The notes: generated by a model not told the origin, from the sequence alone. Shown: positions 34,018-44,828, counted from the first letter of the stretch. The stretch: 64,000 bases of DNA from Thermoanaerobaculia bacterium (GCA_030431255.1 JAUIJL010000023.1:78874-142873); one strand, 5' to 3'. Program-made: numbers and translations.

Positions 34018-37000
34018 TTAATGCATGCCGAGCCCGGGTATGGCGGCGTTGGCTTCCGCGCAGGCTCCCGTATGGCACTGACCTCCATCGACGACGTTGT
34101 GAACCGGTCGCGGCACCAGATCCATCTCGGATTCTCCTTCGATCGGGATTTTCTTGTTGCCGACTTTTTTGTACTTCGTGATCCGAAACGATCGGCCGCG
34201 GTGGTCCCACACGTAGAAGCGCTTCAATTTGTTTTTCCCCGAGACGCCGAATGCTTTCCAAGCCTCATTAAAGTGATTCGAGCGGCGGACGCCTTTGCGG
34301 TAGACGACGGTCACCGTCATGGCCCCTCCCTTCGCCAATGAAGGTTTCCGAACCCAACGGCCGTTGAACGCCGATGTCGCGTGGGGAGCCCGCCTGATGT
34401 GGCGGGTGAAATCGACGAACGGCAAGGGGAATTTGGCGATTTTTCGCATCCGTACCCTTGCCCCGCTGGCGGTCTGCGCCAATTTCGCTTTGGCGAAGAA
34501 TGTGAGATTTTTCTTGTTCTGTCGGCTCGCTTTCCAAATCTCTTCGATCAAGCTGAGAGGGTATTTGCTGGTGCGAGACGTCGCCTGGGTGACGATGGAA
34601 ACGATCAAATGCGTTTTGGTGCGCGTGATCGTTCTGACCGTGCCCGTGGGATCGACGAATGAAATCGGATCGTTGCCCACATAGGTATAAGGGCTGAAAG
34701 ACTCGCCGGCCGGATCAGGCCCGTAGAAACGAGCGACCTCGGGGTCGTAAAGACGGGCGTGAAAATCGTAAAGGCCGGTTTCTACGTCGAATTCCCGGCC
34801 GGTGTAGAGAAAGGGAATGTCCGACCCATGGACGTCGCTATTGTCCGTGATCGGCGCTCCGAAGGCGGTGTAGGAGTAAAAAGCCAGGGGACGCAAGGAG
34901 CGATCGAAAAGCACCCGGGTCGACCCCAGGTGGTCTTTGGCCACGAAGACATCTCCCCGCGAGGCATCGCTCACCGCGATCAGGCCGGTAGGCCCGTAAA
35001 CGTAGAAGGCTTGCCGCCGGGTTCCGTCGGGTCCGAGAGTGCTTTGGGTCAACGGCTCCAAGGACAAGCCGTGCACCGACACCACATCTCGCTCGAGCCG
35101 GCCCTGGGCCGAGACGACCGTCTTTCGCACCCGCAGCTCGCCCACTCCATATTGGAAAGAGACCCGATCGCCCAGGGGCAAATAAATGGCCTGAGCTTTC
35201 CGGCGGGACGGATCGATGTCGAAGCGAAAGGCGCCGGGTTGGTGGGATCCCTGGGATGCGGAGGTCACATAGCCGGCCACGTCGTAGCTGAAGCTGCGGC
35301 CGTCGGCGATGGCTAGACGATTGGAATTGGGAGCGTAGAGCAGGGGATAGGCGCGAGCGGATTCTCGGGGATTGGAATAGACCACCGTGCCGTCATCGAG
35401 GGCCTGGGGCGGTGCCGGGGTCATTCGGTTTTTGACCAAGGCGGCGGTCACGTTGCCGTTGGCATCGTAGGAAAATTCTCGCTCCTCGGACGACGAGGCC
35501 GAGGTGTAGGTCGAGCGGGTCAAACGTCCCGGATCGTCGTAGGTGAAATCGAAGGCATGGCTTTGCGGCGTCGAGCCGGTAAAACGCTCCGGCCGGAAGT
35601 CGAAGCTCAAACGAGCGATCTTGCCTCCTTGATAAGCCCCTTCGGCGTCGACGTAGGCCAATTGCTCGGTGAAGAAGGTGTGGTCTCGAATCGCGGTCAA
35701 GAAGCCCGCCGGGTTGTGCTCGAACGATCGTCGGGCTTGGTGCTGGGGCTCCGAGGCGTTCAGAATCTCTTCCGCCGGCCGACCGTCGGCATGGTAGGTG
35801 TACCTTGCGAAGGCGTCGACGAGCTCTGTTCCTCCGCTGACGATCCGACCGATGCTGACCACCCGGCCGAGCGGGTCGTGGCCGTAAACCACGGTCAGCC
35901 GATCCTCACCGGGCAGGGACGGATAGTCGATGCGCGTGATTTGTCCCCAGGCGTCGTATTGATAGGCGGTGGAATAGCTCAGCGCGTCCCCGGAGTCCCG
36001 CAAGGTAACGTCCCCATAGGTGTCATCCCCATAGGCGTCATCCCGAAAGGTGTCATCCCAAAAAGTATTGTGGACGGCGACGATCCGACCCTCGAGGTCG
36101 TATTCGTAGCGCTCCTCACCGTCGGCGTCGGGGGTTTCGTTGTTGTTGCTCAACACCTTGAGCAAGCGCCCTCCCGACCATGGGCCGCGGTGCTCGGCGT
36201 CGAAGTCGTACACATAACGGCTCCGCCACACGACCCGCACCGACGGATCGGCGCCGCTCGGCCAATCAGGCTGAGTCTGCGCGAGCAGCTCGAGGGAGGC
36301 CGGGACGGTGAGGTCTACATAACCACTTTCGAGCAGTCGCCCTAGGGGGTCGTATTTCCAATAATTCGCTCGAAGGTGGCCGCCCGCCGGTGAATCGAGG
36401 GCTCCGTCGACCTCTAGGCGCAGCCGTCCAGCCCGGTCGTAGAAGAAGTGACTCTGTCCTCGGTCCGGGGAGGTCCGCCGACGCAGGCGTCCGAGATCAT
36501 CGAAATCCAAGCCGGTTTGCATGGCCTGCCGGCGATCGATGTCCGCCCATGTGCCCGAAGGATTTTGGGGATGGGTCGGATGCCCGTGATGGCCTAAGGG
36601 CTGAGTGCCCCCGAGCGCACCGGTCGGCAAGCCGGACGACGCCGTGGAGCCGCTGTGCGACACCAGGGCGTTGGGTGGAGTGATGTGGGTCGAGCTGCCC
36701 GTGGATAGGTGGTCGGTTTGAAAAAGCGCGACGATGCCTCGAGGAGCCGACCCTGGGCCGAAGCGCTCGTCGTGAGGCCTGTCCAGCCCCTGTGGGATCG
36801 ACTTGTGGCTCGTCGAGGGCTCGCCATGGGCCTCGAGCACCCTTTGGCCGAGCCCGTCGAAAGCCACGGTTTGGGGAATCCGACGCCCGCCGGTTTCGGG
36901 CCGATAGGCGGTTTCAACCTTAAATCTACCGACCTCCAAGCCCATGTTCCGCAGCCAAGCATGGCCGACCGGGTCGGATCCGTAGGCAAAGCGCATGGTG

Positions 37001-40000
37001 CGCTCACCACCCATGGCGAATGCTCGGCCCGGAAGGGCGCTTTCCACGGTCCGTGACAGGGGCGACGACTCGAAGCGCAGGCCCTGATATGGAAAACCCT
37101 GCGCCTCGGGCACTAAAGACGCGATCTCGCCCGTCATCACGCCTCCGGCACCCGATGCGGCGAATTGCGGACGATATTTCGGCGCACCCGGCACACGCAC
37201 GGGTTTCGTCCACATGGCCGGTCGGCCGAGCTCGTCGTAGAGGGTTTCGGCGACGATGGACATCTCACCGGATTCGAGCTGTTGGACCTGCCTCGCTCGC
37301 CCGAGCCCGTCGAAATATTCGGCGGTCAGCATGGGCGCTCGCACGACCGCCAGATCCAACACGCCGAAGTGGCTCGCTTCCGAGAATTCGGGCAAATAGA
37401 GTGCCAAGGGACCCTCGATCGAGCCGTCGTAGGCGGCGCTCAAGACGTGTTTCCCGCCATGGTAGAAAGTCAGCCGTCCGTCGACGGCTACCCACAGCCA
37501 AGAGTTGTGGGTCCCATCGCTGTGGCCTTCGGCGACCGAGGTGGCGCCGTGCAGCAGCTCGAACCGACCCCGGCAGTCGACTTCCACGGCCCAAGTGCCC
37601 ACGGCGACGCCGCCCCGGGCACACCTGTCGGCCTCCGGCACTGGGTAGCCGCTGGGATCCCCGCCTAAGCCGCCCGGAGGAACTTGCAAGTGTGGCTCGT
37701 TCGGCGGTGCCACGGTCATGGCAATGGCCCAATCGCCGGCGCCCGACAGACCTTCGATGCGGGCATGGCCGCCGCCCGCCACCCGTAACTCGCTGTTTCC
37801 GATCGTCGCCCTAGATAGGGACCACCCCGAGAGATCCTCGCCTTGGAACGGGAAGTAGCTTCCCCCCTCCCGCGCGTCGACTTTGAGCACCCGATGGGTG
37901 GCCGCGTCTGATCCGTGGATCTGTACGAATCGCAGCGCGTCACCGGGGCCGATCACGGCCCGGGGGCGGGAGAGCGAGTCGTAGGCGAATCGGGTCACCT
38001 CTCCGTTTTGGCCGATCTTGGCCACGGGTTGCTCGCGCCGGTTGTAAACCGTGGCTTCAAAAGGCGCGTCCACGGGGCCGAATCGGAAGTCGTCGATCCG
38101 GCCATGACCCGAGCACCGAGCTTCCGGTGGCTGATGGCCGTTAGGCTGCTCGACGACGATCTCCAGATATTGCCAATCGGTCCGGCCCGGCTCCGTCTGG
38201 CGCACCGACGAGCCGAAGCTCAAGGTGCAGGTTTGGCCCGCCGCCGGCCTGAAACGAGCCGCCGCCGAATAGGGAACAGCACCGCCGCCTCTGGGCTGGA
38301 AGGCATATGGAGCAACCGACGGAAACGAGCCGCCGAGGGCGGCGGCCCCGGTATGGCCGGGAGAGCTCGCAGAACCTTGGACCCGCAGCCCGAGGCCCGG
38401 CTCGTAGGCTTCGAAGCCGTAATATCCCGCCTCGTGACTCGTCACCCCGGCGTGCACGAATTCGGCCACGGCCAAGCGACCCCAACGATCCAGCAGAGTG
38501 GAAGAAACCACCCCGTCGACATCGCCTCGCTCCTGCACCTTGCCCGTGAGCCGATGGCGATGGAGCACCGTATCCACCCTCAACCAATTTTCAGGGTCGG
38601 TCAAAGGATCGCTGTCGGTCGTGGGACCGGTGGAGACGTAGGATTCGCGGGGGGCCCACTTGGAATAGGCAGATACGTCACGCCAATCCATCCAGGTGAC
38701 GAATGTTCGCTCTCGGGATTCCCCTTGGGTCTCGATCGTGCCGGCGACCGCCGTCAGCTGGTTCTGCGCGGCCATATCCGGCAGATAGAGGTGGGCGTAG
38801 AGGCTTTCTTTTTGCAGAAATTCGATGCTGCCGTCGGGTTTGTAGTGCTCACTGATCACCGACTTTGGCAGACCCTTGGCATCGGTCTGGAAGGAATAAC
38901 TTTGAAAAACGCCGTCGAGGTGGTTCTCGACGGTATCTCGCTCGACCGCGAGGGCCGATCCGCGAGGGGTTCGGCCCGGCCCGGATCCGACGCCATAGGC
39001 CTTTACCGAGTATTCGGACCTCAACACGGCCACTTCGACCGCTCGACCGTCCTCGGAGCTGAACACGCGGGTCGCAAAAGGCAAACCATCGGCTACCGAC
39101 AGGTCTTTGCCGTCAACGCAGGTCGATCCCGTGCAATCTTTGACGTGGGTGTCTTCCACCAGCCCGGCCGGGCCGGCGGAACGGCTGCTCAGGGCGTGAA
39201 ATTCAACAAACCCATAAGGTCGGCTGGGGTTTTCCGTGGGTGAGGCGCCGCTCGGCACCACGGTGGCGCGGGGATAGAACGCGGTCGATCCGTCGGCGGC
39301 GAAGACCGCCCGCCCGCTGTCGTAATGATAGTGGGTGAAGGACAGCTCGCGGCCGCTGTCGACCGCCACCCGCTGAACCACATGATCCCGCAGCGGGCCG
39401 GCGACCTCGCCGTCCGAGATTCGGTAGAGGTGCAGAGCTCGGGCCTTGGACAGGGAATCTCCCCCGGAGTAGGCCGCCAGCATGCCCGGGCCGGAGAGCG
39501 TTTCACCGGAGCTTTTTTTGACCGACCCCGCGAGCAGCTCGGCCTCGCCCAACGCCCCGTTTTTGATCGGTCGCACGAAGCTGGTAAAGGTCGATCCTTC
39601 GATGCAGTTGCCCTGTAAGCCTACCGGACAGTCGGTGGTTTCGTTCTCCACCGCAAAGCTGACGAAATGGATGCCGTAGTCCAAGCTCGGGCCGTGGACG
39701 GATCGGGAGTCGAAGTGGTTGTTCCAGGTGTCGTGCTCGAATCGCTGGGAAAAAACGTCGGTCAAGTCTCCGCGTTTGTGCCATTGGCCGCTGAAGTCTC
39801 GGTGATAAACGTTTTCATCGGCCATGAAGAACGTGCCGGCTCGCCGGGTGGAGGTGCCCTGGACGTCGAATCCCGCGGACACGGCCAAGTCCGCGATGGA
39901 AAACGCCGTGTCCGCCAAGTCGATGATCAGGCCGAGCTCACCGCCGATGGGCGCGGTGACGATCGCCACCATGAGCTCGGCCAGCTCGACGTATTTCCAG

Positions 40001-42459
40001 ACCTTTTCAAAGAGGGTCGGATTGCCGTCCAGATACGCCGGCAAAACCGTTTTCCAGGTTCCTCGACCAGGATCGAGCTCGTGGATTCGGGCGGAGCCGT
40101 CGACGGTGGTCGAGAAGGTGTCGTAACCCACGTAGTTTTTGTTCAGCGTATCGTTGTGAAAGGTATTAACGTGCCAATCTCGGCCGTCGAAGTGGGCCGC
40201 CACCTTGAGCGGGTCGGGCTGGGGAGTGCCGGTCGCGGCGGCCAACACCCCGTCGTCGTTGCTCCAGGCGGCCAGCACCGTGTTGCCGGCCACGTTCATC
40301 GCCACATGATCCGGCTCCACCGTCGGGGTGTTGAGCTCGTGCAAGACCTTTTCGTGCAACACCGAAAAGTTTTCCGGCCACCCAAAGGTGCGATAAGTCG
40401 CGGCGTAGGTATACAAAGGAGACGGGGCGAGAAAAGGTATCTCATGCCACGCATAGCTCGCCTCTAAGGCGACGAAGGTGGCTCCCGCGTGGATCCGCAG
40501 GCGACGATGATCGACCGTGGCTCCCGACCCAACGGAATCGCGAAAGAAATGGTGTCGGGTTTCGTGAAGGGTCGACCAAGCTCCCAGCTCATCGAGGTGG
40601 AAAAGTCGTAGATCCACGTCCTTCGACCGATCTTCGGGCAGGCTCGCGGTGAACACCCAATGGCTGCCTGCCGCGATGTCGAACCGGCCCGCCGGCAAGG
40701 CGACGTCCGCAGCTGCTTGCCAGGATGTGCCGTCCCAGTGGAGCCGATGCAGCTTGCCACTGGCGGTATCGAGCGCTGCGAAAAAGTTGGAGCCCGCGAC
40801 CACCTTGAGGTGAGACGAGCTGGGCACGGCCCAGCGGTAGTGCAGCCATTGGCCGATCCGCCGGGTATCTTTGCGAAAGATTTCGATGGCAGAAAGCGAG
40901 CCGGGAGCCGCCACCGCAAAGGCGTCGGCGGAGGTCACCACCGAGCGCTTGCGATGTGCGTGAGCCGGATCGACCAAGGCGGTGCTCCGGCTGAGGTCGG
41001 CCTCGATCCACTCCCCTTGCCAATGAAAGACCTTCGTGTGCAAAACAACTTGTTGTACCCACCAAGTGACCACCGCATAGTCCGGCCCGAAGTGGACCTG
41101 GGGGTGGTCGGCGTCCGAGGGCAAAGGAACGTCGAGCTTGCGGTCTGATCCCAGGCTTTCACCGTAGCGATAGGAAACGGTTCCTCCGGTCGGCAGGTTG
41201 ATATAGGACAAAGCACCGAGAAGCGCTCCGACGTCGGGGTTGAGCACGCGGCTCGGCTCGAAGCTCACCCCGTCTTGCTCGATCTCGCCGTAGTAGCCGA
41301 AGCTCGCGCCGGGTAGCGGCTGTTCGTCGACGCGATATTCGACCGCCGTCAGGAGCCGTTTTTGCAACGCGCCGGATCCTAGGGACCGATAGATGAAGCG
41401 GGTCGACGATAGGGTTCCGTCCACGTCGGAAACCACGATGGATGTTAGGAACCGCCGCTCGAACCGCTCCTGATACGCGTCGGGCTCGGCATGTTCCGTA
41501 TGGGGATCTTGAAATTCTTGGGATTCCTTGAGCTCGTAGGAAAAGACCATTTCCGATCGGCGGGTGGTCGGGCCGGGAAGCCCCTCCAAAGGTGGGCGCG
41601 TATGGTGAGCTCCGCCATCCCGTATCGGCGGATTCGTGTTGGGCGCCTCGGATCGATGAACAATGCTTTGCAGATACGCCGCCTTGGTGAACGGCAATCC
41701 GTCTTGGCCCACCGCTTCACGCTCCTGGGTGTATTCGAAGCTCAGGTGCTCACCCCACGGATTGAAGATGGAGGAGAGATTCCATGCCACGGCAAATTGT
41801 TGTTGTCCTTGCGTCCGCCGGCTGGGGCCGATCCAATTGTCCCATTTCACGCCCCACTCCACGGAGTCGCCCTGGCTGCCCGCGCCGGCCGGACCCGTGC
41901 TGCGATCCCCACCGTAGATCGTGATGCTGCCGTCCTCTCGAACCAGGGTCCAGCGCTCCTCCGATTGCCGGTAGCGGATCTGCCAAGGGCGATGCTGTAA
42001 CGGCTCGTAGATGTCGTCGGAGCCTTCCCGGCCGGTTCGTACGAGCTCTAAAAGACCGTCCTCCGCCAAGAAATAGCGATCGTCTTCGGAATTTCCCGTG
42101 CCTTGGCTTTGACGCACGATGCGCTGTCTCGGCAGCGACCAGCCCAGGCCGAGGACCCCCGTCGGACCGGCCACGTTCCACGATCCGACCTGCTGCTCCA
42201 AACCGCGGCTGGTGTAGGAGATCTCGAGATCAAAGCTGCCGTCGCCGAATGCGGCCATCGAGGCCACCGGCAGCGACAGCTCGACATCGCCGGTCAAGGT
42301 ATTGACCGTGTCGGTATTGGCAGCCGCCGCGTCGGCACCGAATTGAACGCCGAGATCCTCCGGGTCCGGGGAGAGGGGCGTGCCCCAGGCCATTGGGGCG
42401 AGCAGGAACCATGTGAGAACGACTCCACCGAGCCGTGCGAAGCTCGACCCCCGGCTCAC
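34018..42459 (-). CDS. Giant secreted RHS/SpvB-like repeat protein with variable C-terminus
   Basis: A 2,813-aa protein. The GTG start at 42459 overlaps the stop of the upstream gene (GTGA); a signal peptide follows (LGGVVLTWFLLAPMAWG). Residues 30-250 resemble the SpvB/TcdB N-terminal shell (GVLGLGWSLPRQRI, DDRYFLAEDGLLELV). From about residue 1,500 come RHS/YD repeats (FAYDSLSRPRAVIGPGD, FFYDRAGRLRLEVDG, FSYDANGNV). The core ends DHLGSTRVLFDRSLRPLAFY and RLYDPEVARFYGPDPAG, then SPYTYVGNDPISFVDPTG near residue 2,606. The last 207 residues are a basic, unrelated tail, as in polymorphic toxins, finishing CHTGACAEANAAIPGL. I do not recognise a toxin family; the CAE motif only recalls deaminase toxins. 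No immunity gene was identified downstream. Confidence 0.85.
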   Translation of the reverse strand: MSRGSSFARLGGVVLTWFLLAPMAWGTPLSPDPEDLGVQFGADAAAANTDTVNTLTGDVELSLPVASMAAFGDGSFDLEISYTSRGLEQQVGSWNVAGPTGVLGLGWSLPRQRIVRQSQGTGNSEDDRYFLAEDGLLELVRTGREGSDDIYEPLQHRPWQIRYRQSEERWTLVREDGSITIYGGDRSTGPAGAGSQGDSVEWGVKWDNWIGPSRRTQGQQQFAVAWNLSSIFNPWGEHLSFEYTQEREAVGQDGLPFTKAAYLQSIVHRSEAPNTNPPIRDGGAHHTRPPLEGLPGPTTRRSEMVFSYELKESQEFQDPHTEHAEPDAYQERFERRFLTSIVVSDVDGTLSSTRFIYRSLGSGALQKRLLTAVEYRVDEQPLPGASFGYYGEIEQDGVSFEPSRVLNPDVGALLGALSYINLPTGGTVSYRYGESLGSDRKLDVPLPSDADHPQVHFGPDYAVVTWWVQQVVLHTKVFHWQGEWIEADLSRSTALVDPAHAHRKRSVVTSADAFAVAAPGSLSAIEIFRKDTRRIGQWLHYRWAVPSSSHLKVVAGSNFFAALDTASGKLHRLHWDGTSWQAAADVALPAGRFDIAAGSHWVFTASLPEDRSKDVDLRLFHLDELGAWSTLHETRHHFFRDSVGSGATVDHRRLRIHAGATFVALEASYAWHEIPFLAPSPLYTYAATYRTFGWPENFSVLHEKVLHELNTPTVEPDHVAMNVAGNTVLAAWSNDDGVLAAATGTPQPDPLKVAAHFDGRDWHVNTFHNDTLNKNYVGYDTFSTTVDGSARIHELDPGRGTWKTVLPAYLDGNPTLFEKVWKYVELAELMVAIVTAPIGGELGLIIDLADTAFSIADLAVSAGFDVQGTSTRRAGTFFMADENVYHRDFSGQWHKRGDLTDVFSQRFEHDTWNNHFDSRSVHGPSLDYGIHFVSFAVENETTDCPVGLQGNCIEGSTFTSFVRPIKNGALGEAELLAGSVKKSSGETLSGPGMLAAYSGGDSLSKARALHLYRISDGEVAGPLRDHVVQRVAVDSGRELSFTHYHYDSGRAVFAADGSTAFYPRATVVPSGASPTENPSRPYGFVEFHALSSRSAGPAGLVEDTHVKDCTGSTCVDGKDLSVADGLPFATRVFSSEDGRAVEVAVLRSEYSVKAYGVGSGPGRTPRGSALAVERDTVENHLDGVFQSYSFQTDAKGLPKSVISEHYKPDGSIEFLQKESLYAHLYLPDMAAQNQLTAVAGTIETQGESRERTFVTWMDWRDVSAYSKWAPRESYVSTGPTTDSDPLTDPENWLRVDTVLHRHRLTGKVQERGDVDGVVSSTLLDRWGRLAVAEFVHAGVTSHEAGYYGFEAYEPGLGLRVQGSASSPGHTGAAALGGSFPSVAPYAFQPRGGGAVPYSAAARFRPAAGQTCTLSFGSSVRQTEPGRTDWQYLEIVVEQPNGHQPPEARCSGHGRIDDFRFGPVDAPFEATVYNRREQPVAKIGQNGEVTRFAYDSLSRPRAVIGPGDALRFVQIHGSDAATHRVLKVDAREGGSYFPFQGEDLSGWSLSRATIGNSELRVAGGGHARIEGLSGAGDWAIAMTVAPPNEPHLQVPPGGLGGDPSGYPVPEADRCARGGVAVGTWAVEVDCRGRFELLHGATSVAEGHSDGTHNSWLWVAVDGRLTFYHGGKHVLSAAYDGSIEGPLALYLPEFSEASHFGVLDLAVVRAPMLTAEYFDGLGRARQVQQLESGEMSIVAETLYDELGRPAMWTKPVRVPGAPKYRPQFAASGAGGVMTGEIASLVPEAQGFPYQGLRFESSPLSRTVESALPGRAFAMGGERTMRFAYGSDPVGHAWLRNMGLEVGRFKVETAYRPETGGRRIPQTVAFDGLGQRVLEAHGEPSTSHKSIPQGLDRPHDERFGPGSAPRGIVALFQTDHLSTGSSTHITPPNALVSHSGSTASSGLPTGALGGTQPLGHHGHPTHPQNPSGTWADIDRRQAMQTGLDFDDLGRLRRRTSPDRGQSHFFYDRAGRLRLEVDGALDSPAGGHLRANYWKYDPLGRLLESGYVDLTVPASLELLAQTQPDWPSGADPSVRVVWRSRYVYDFDAEHRGPWSGGRLLKVLSNNNETPDADGEERYEYDLEGRIVAVHNTFWDDTFRDDAYGDDTYGDVTLRDSGDALSYSTAYQYDAWGQITRIDYPSLPGEDRLTVVYGHDPLGRVVSIGRIVSGGTELVDAFARYTYHADGRPAEEILNASEPQHQARRSFEHNPAGFLTAIRDHTFFTEQLAYVDAEGAYQGGKIARLSFDFRPERFTGSTPQSHAFDFTYDDPGRLTRSTYTSASSSEEREFSYDANGNVTAALVKNRMTPAPPQALDDGTVVYSNPRESARAYPLLYAPNSNRLAIADGRSFSYDVAGYVTSASQGSHQPGAFRFDIDPSRRKAQAIYLPLGDRVSFQYGVGELRVRKTVVSAQGRLERDVVSVHGLSLEPLTQSTLGPDGTRRQAFYVYGPTGLIAVSDASRGDVFVAKDHLGSTRVLFDRSLRPLAFYSYTAFGAPITDNSDVHGSDIPFLYTGREFDVETGLYDFHARLYDPEVARFYGPDPAGESFSPYTYVGNDPISFVDPTGTVRTITRTKTHLIVSIVTQATSRTSKYPLSLIEEIWKASRQNKKNLTFFAKAKLAQTASGARVRMRKIAKFPLPFVDFTRHIRRAPHATSAFNGRWVRKPSLAKGGAMTVTVVYRKGVRRSNHFNEAWKAFGVSGKNKLKRFYVWDHRGRSFRITKYKKVGNKKIPIEGESEMDLVPRPVHNVVDGGQCHTGACAEANAAIPGLGMH

Positions 42460-44828
42460 GGCGTGGCCCCCGAGCGACAGTCTGCCTCTACCGTCAAGGA
42501 GGTGATGCGCTGCGCCTGACCTTTCGGCAACCAAATCATCCGTTCCAGCTGCTGCCGCGAGCCCGCGGCCAGGAGGATTCCGGTGCTGTCCATACCGCTT
42601 GTGCCATCCTTCAAAGCCACCTCGAGCTGGAGCGCTCGGGGGCTCGTATTGACCACCGTGACTTGCCAGCGAAGCTTCCACGATTGCGCTCCTTGCTCGA
42701 GCCATCGATAGTCGAATCCTTCCAGTTGAAGGCCTTTGCCTCGGGCGACGGGCAGTGCATTCGGGCCGGTGGAGGCTTGGCGGATTTGGGGCGGTTCCAG
42801 GTTGCTCGGGCCGCTCACGGCGTCGACGAAACGGCTCAGCTCCCCATCGGGCTCGACGTTGTGATCGCCCGCCACCAGCTGCCGAGCCAGCTCGGCGAGC
42901 TCGGGATTCTTTTCACCCAACGCGGAAGACCCGTGCAGAACCGCCTGTTGCAAGGCTTGGGCACCGTCCATGCCACCAGCCTCCCGATCGGCGTCGGCCA
43001 GCGATTCCGCGAGCTCGGCGAGCTCGGGATTTTTTTCGCCGAGCAGGGCCGAGGCGCCCCGCAAGGCCACTTGTCGCATCAACAATTGGCCGACGGAAGG
43101 CTTGCCGGAGGCGGGAAGGTCGGCGTCGACCAGACTCTCGAAGGTGGTGGCAGCCTCGGGATTGCGCTTGCGCAGCACCTTGGCCACCTTGTTCAGCGCC
43201 GTTTGATTCATCAGCGCCGGGTTGTTGAGCGAGCTCTTGAAGGCGGCGAGGTTGCGCAAGGCCTGGGCTGTGGCGGGCTGACTTTCCGCGTAGAGGTCCG
43301 CCAGGACGTTTAAGGACGTCTCCGTGGTTTCGCCGTCTCCGCTGCGCATCAGCTCGTCCAAATGCACGAAGGTGTTGAGCTGCGCGGCGGCTCTAGGTTG
43401 AAAGGTCTCCACGACCTGCGCCATCGCCAGCAAAAAGACCGCGGCCCGTTCGTCGGAGGATCCTTTCAACATGGGTGTCAATCGCCCGGCACCCCCGAGC
43501 CAGTCGGCGCCGATCGGGTCATGTGCGCGAATCATCGAAGCCATGTGAGCGGAAGCGACTTTGGTCAGCTCAGCGGTCGGCTGGTCGAGGGCGCCGGCCA
43601 GGGATCGGTGGTCTTGCAGCCGAGCGGCCCGAGGGTCGCCGGAAGCCAACAAGGGGGTGAGCCCGGCGAGCAGCGGCTCGACGGAGCTCTGCCCGAAGGT
43701 GCTGAGACGGCGATCCAGGGCCGCCAGCGCCGTCAGCCGTTGGGCGCCCTGGGGGGCTCGGTCGGCGGTCAGCTCGGCCAAGGCGGTCAACGTTTGGGAT
43801 ATGCCTTGGGAACCCGTCTCTCGACCGAGGATCTCGCCGAGGCCGGCCCACCGCTCCAGCTCAGCTCGCCTCGGGTCCTCTGTCAGCCGGTGGCGAACCT
43901 CCAGCCATTGTGCGAGCAGCAGCAACCGAGTGGTTTCGGTGGAATGGGCCCCGTTCGATGGGGCGGACGGTACGGTTCCGGACGGTACGGTTCCGGCCGA
44001 TGCCATCTGGCCTTGAGGTGGTTGATATCCGTAGGGTGTCCCTTGCCCGGCCGCTGAAGGCTGTCCATAACCTTGACCCGGACGGCCGTTGTTTCCGGCC
44101 TGTTGCCCAAAAGCGGGTGTCCCCCCTCTGGCGTCGATCGGTTGGCCGTAGGCGTCGGTCTGGCCGGCGCTCTGACCTTGTCCCTGTCCGTAGGTCTGTC
44201 CTTGCCCGTAGGCCTGTCCTTGCCCGTAGGCCTGTCCCTGTCCGTAGGTCTGCCCCTGTCCGTAAGGCTGTCCTTGTCCGTAGGTTTGTCCTTGTCGGTA
44301 GGGCTGTCCTTGGCCATAAGCCTGTCCTTGGCCATGACCTTGTGTCGGCCCCGCCTGCCGCCCGGGCTCGCCACCGGCGCCGGCGAGCCCGATGGACACC
44401 ATCCCCGCCATGGTTTGCTCGATGCCGCTCAATAAATGACGGTCCGCCTCCGATAAGGGCTTCGGAATCCATCGCCCTGAACGTAAAGCGTCCAAACGTT
44501 GGCCCAAGCGGCTCTCGGTTCGCCGGAGCAGAGTCGAGCACAGTCCCAGACCCGCGGTCGGCGAGCCGAGCTGAGCTTGCTGAAAGCCGGGCTGTAGCCG
44601 CGCCAGCTCCCCTCGCAGGCGATCCAAATCGGCCTGCAGGGCAAAGCTCTCCTGTGAAGCGATCGAATCGACGGAGGGTGTCCGCGCTCCACCGTAACCT
44701 GGTGATGCCCAGGTGGTGGATCTCGAGCCGGTTTGAGCCGGCATCGGTCCCGCGGTCGACCAGGCCGTCAACAGGATGAGCCCAACGGATTTCAGAAGAT
44801 GAGGGTGACGATGGGCGATGAACGGCAT
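42456..44828 (-). CDS. Secreted protein with Gly/Gln/Tyr hexapeptide repeats, partner of the RHS protein
   Basis: A 790-aa protein. ATG 44828 has AAGGAGG six bases upstream. A signal peptide (LKSVGLILLTAWSTAG) is followed by a helical section, then residues ~165-235 of low complexity, made of YGQGQA/P/T units six residues long. A helical repeat region follows (two copies of LGEKNPELAEL), and a C-terminal beta domain (WKLRWQVTVVNTSPRALQLE, then LTVEADC). It overlaps the RHS start, so the two are translated together. It may be a surface or secretion partner, or a chaperone; the sequence does not say which. Confidence 0.7.
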   Translation of the reverse strand: MPFIAHRHPHLLKSVGLILLTAWSTAGPMPAQTGSRSTTWASPGYGGARTPSVDSIASQESFALQADLDRLRGELARLQPGFQQAQLGSPTAGLGLCSTLLRRTESRLGQRLDALRSGRWIPKPLSEADRHLLSGIEQTMAGMVSIGLAGAGGEPGRQAGPTQGHGQGQAYGQGQPYRQGQTYGQGQPYGQGQTYGQGQAYGQGQAYGQGQTYGQGQGQSAGQTDAYGQPIDARGGTPAFGQQAGNNGRPGQGYGQPSAAGQGTPYGYQPPQGQMASAGTVPSGTVPSAPSNGAHSTETTRLLLLAQWLEVRHRLTEDPRRAELERWAGLGEILGRETGSQGISQTLTALAELTADRAPQGAQRLTALAALDRRLSTFGQSSVEPLLAGLTPLLASGDPRAARLQDHRSLAGALDQPTAELTKVASAHMASMIRAHDPIGADWLGGAGRLTPMLKGSSDERAAVFLLAMAQVVETFQPRAAAQLNTFVHLDELMRSGDGETTETSLNVLADLYAESQPATAQALRNLAAFKSSLNNPALMNQTALNKVAKVLRKRNPEAATTFESLVDADLPASGKPSVGQLLMRQVALRGASALLGEKNPELAELAESLADADREAGGMDGAQALQQAVLHGSSALGEKNPELAELARQLVAGDHNVEPDGELSRFVDAVSGPSNLEPPQIRQASTGPNALPVARGKGLQLEGFDYRWLEQGAQSWKLRWQVTVVNTSPRALQLEVALKDGTSGMDSTGILLAAGSRQQLERMIWLPKGQAQRITSLTVEADCRSGATP
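44160..44340. repeat. In-gene 18-bp tandem repeats
   Basis: About ten copies of an 18-base unit resembling CCTGTCCTTGCCCGTAGG (plus-strand view) encode YGQGQx hexapeptides within the protein at 42456-44828. Copies differ by silent and A/P/T changes, which suggests recent expansion by slippage. Confidence 0.85.

Noticed and set aside
34018..34640. Deaminase toxin call for the RHS tail
   Set aside because: Only a CAE triplet is visible, and the PCxxC motif needed for a deaminase is absent from the protein.
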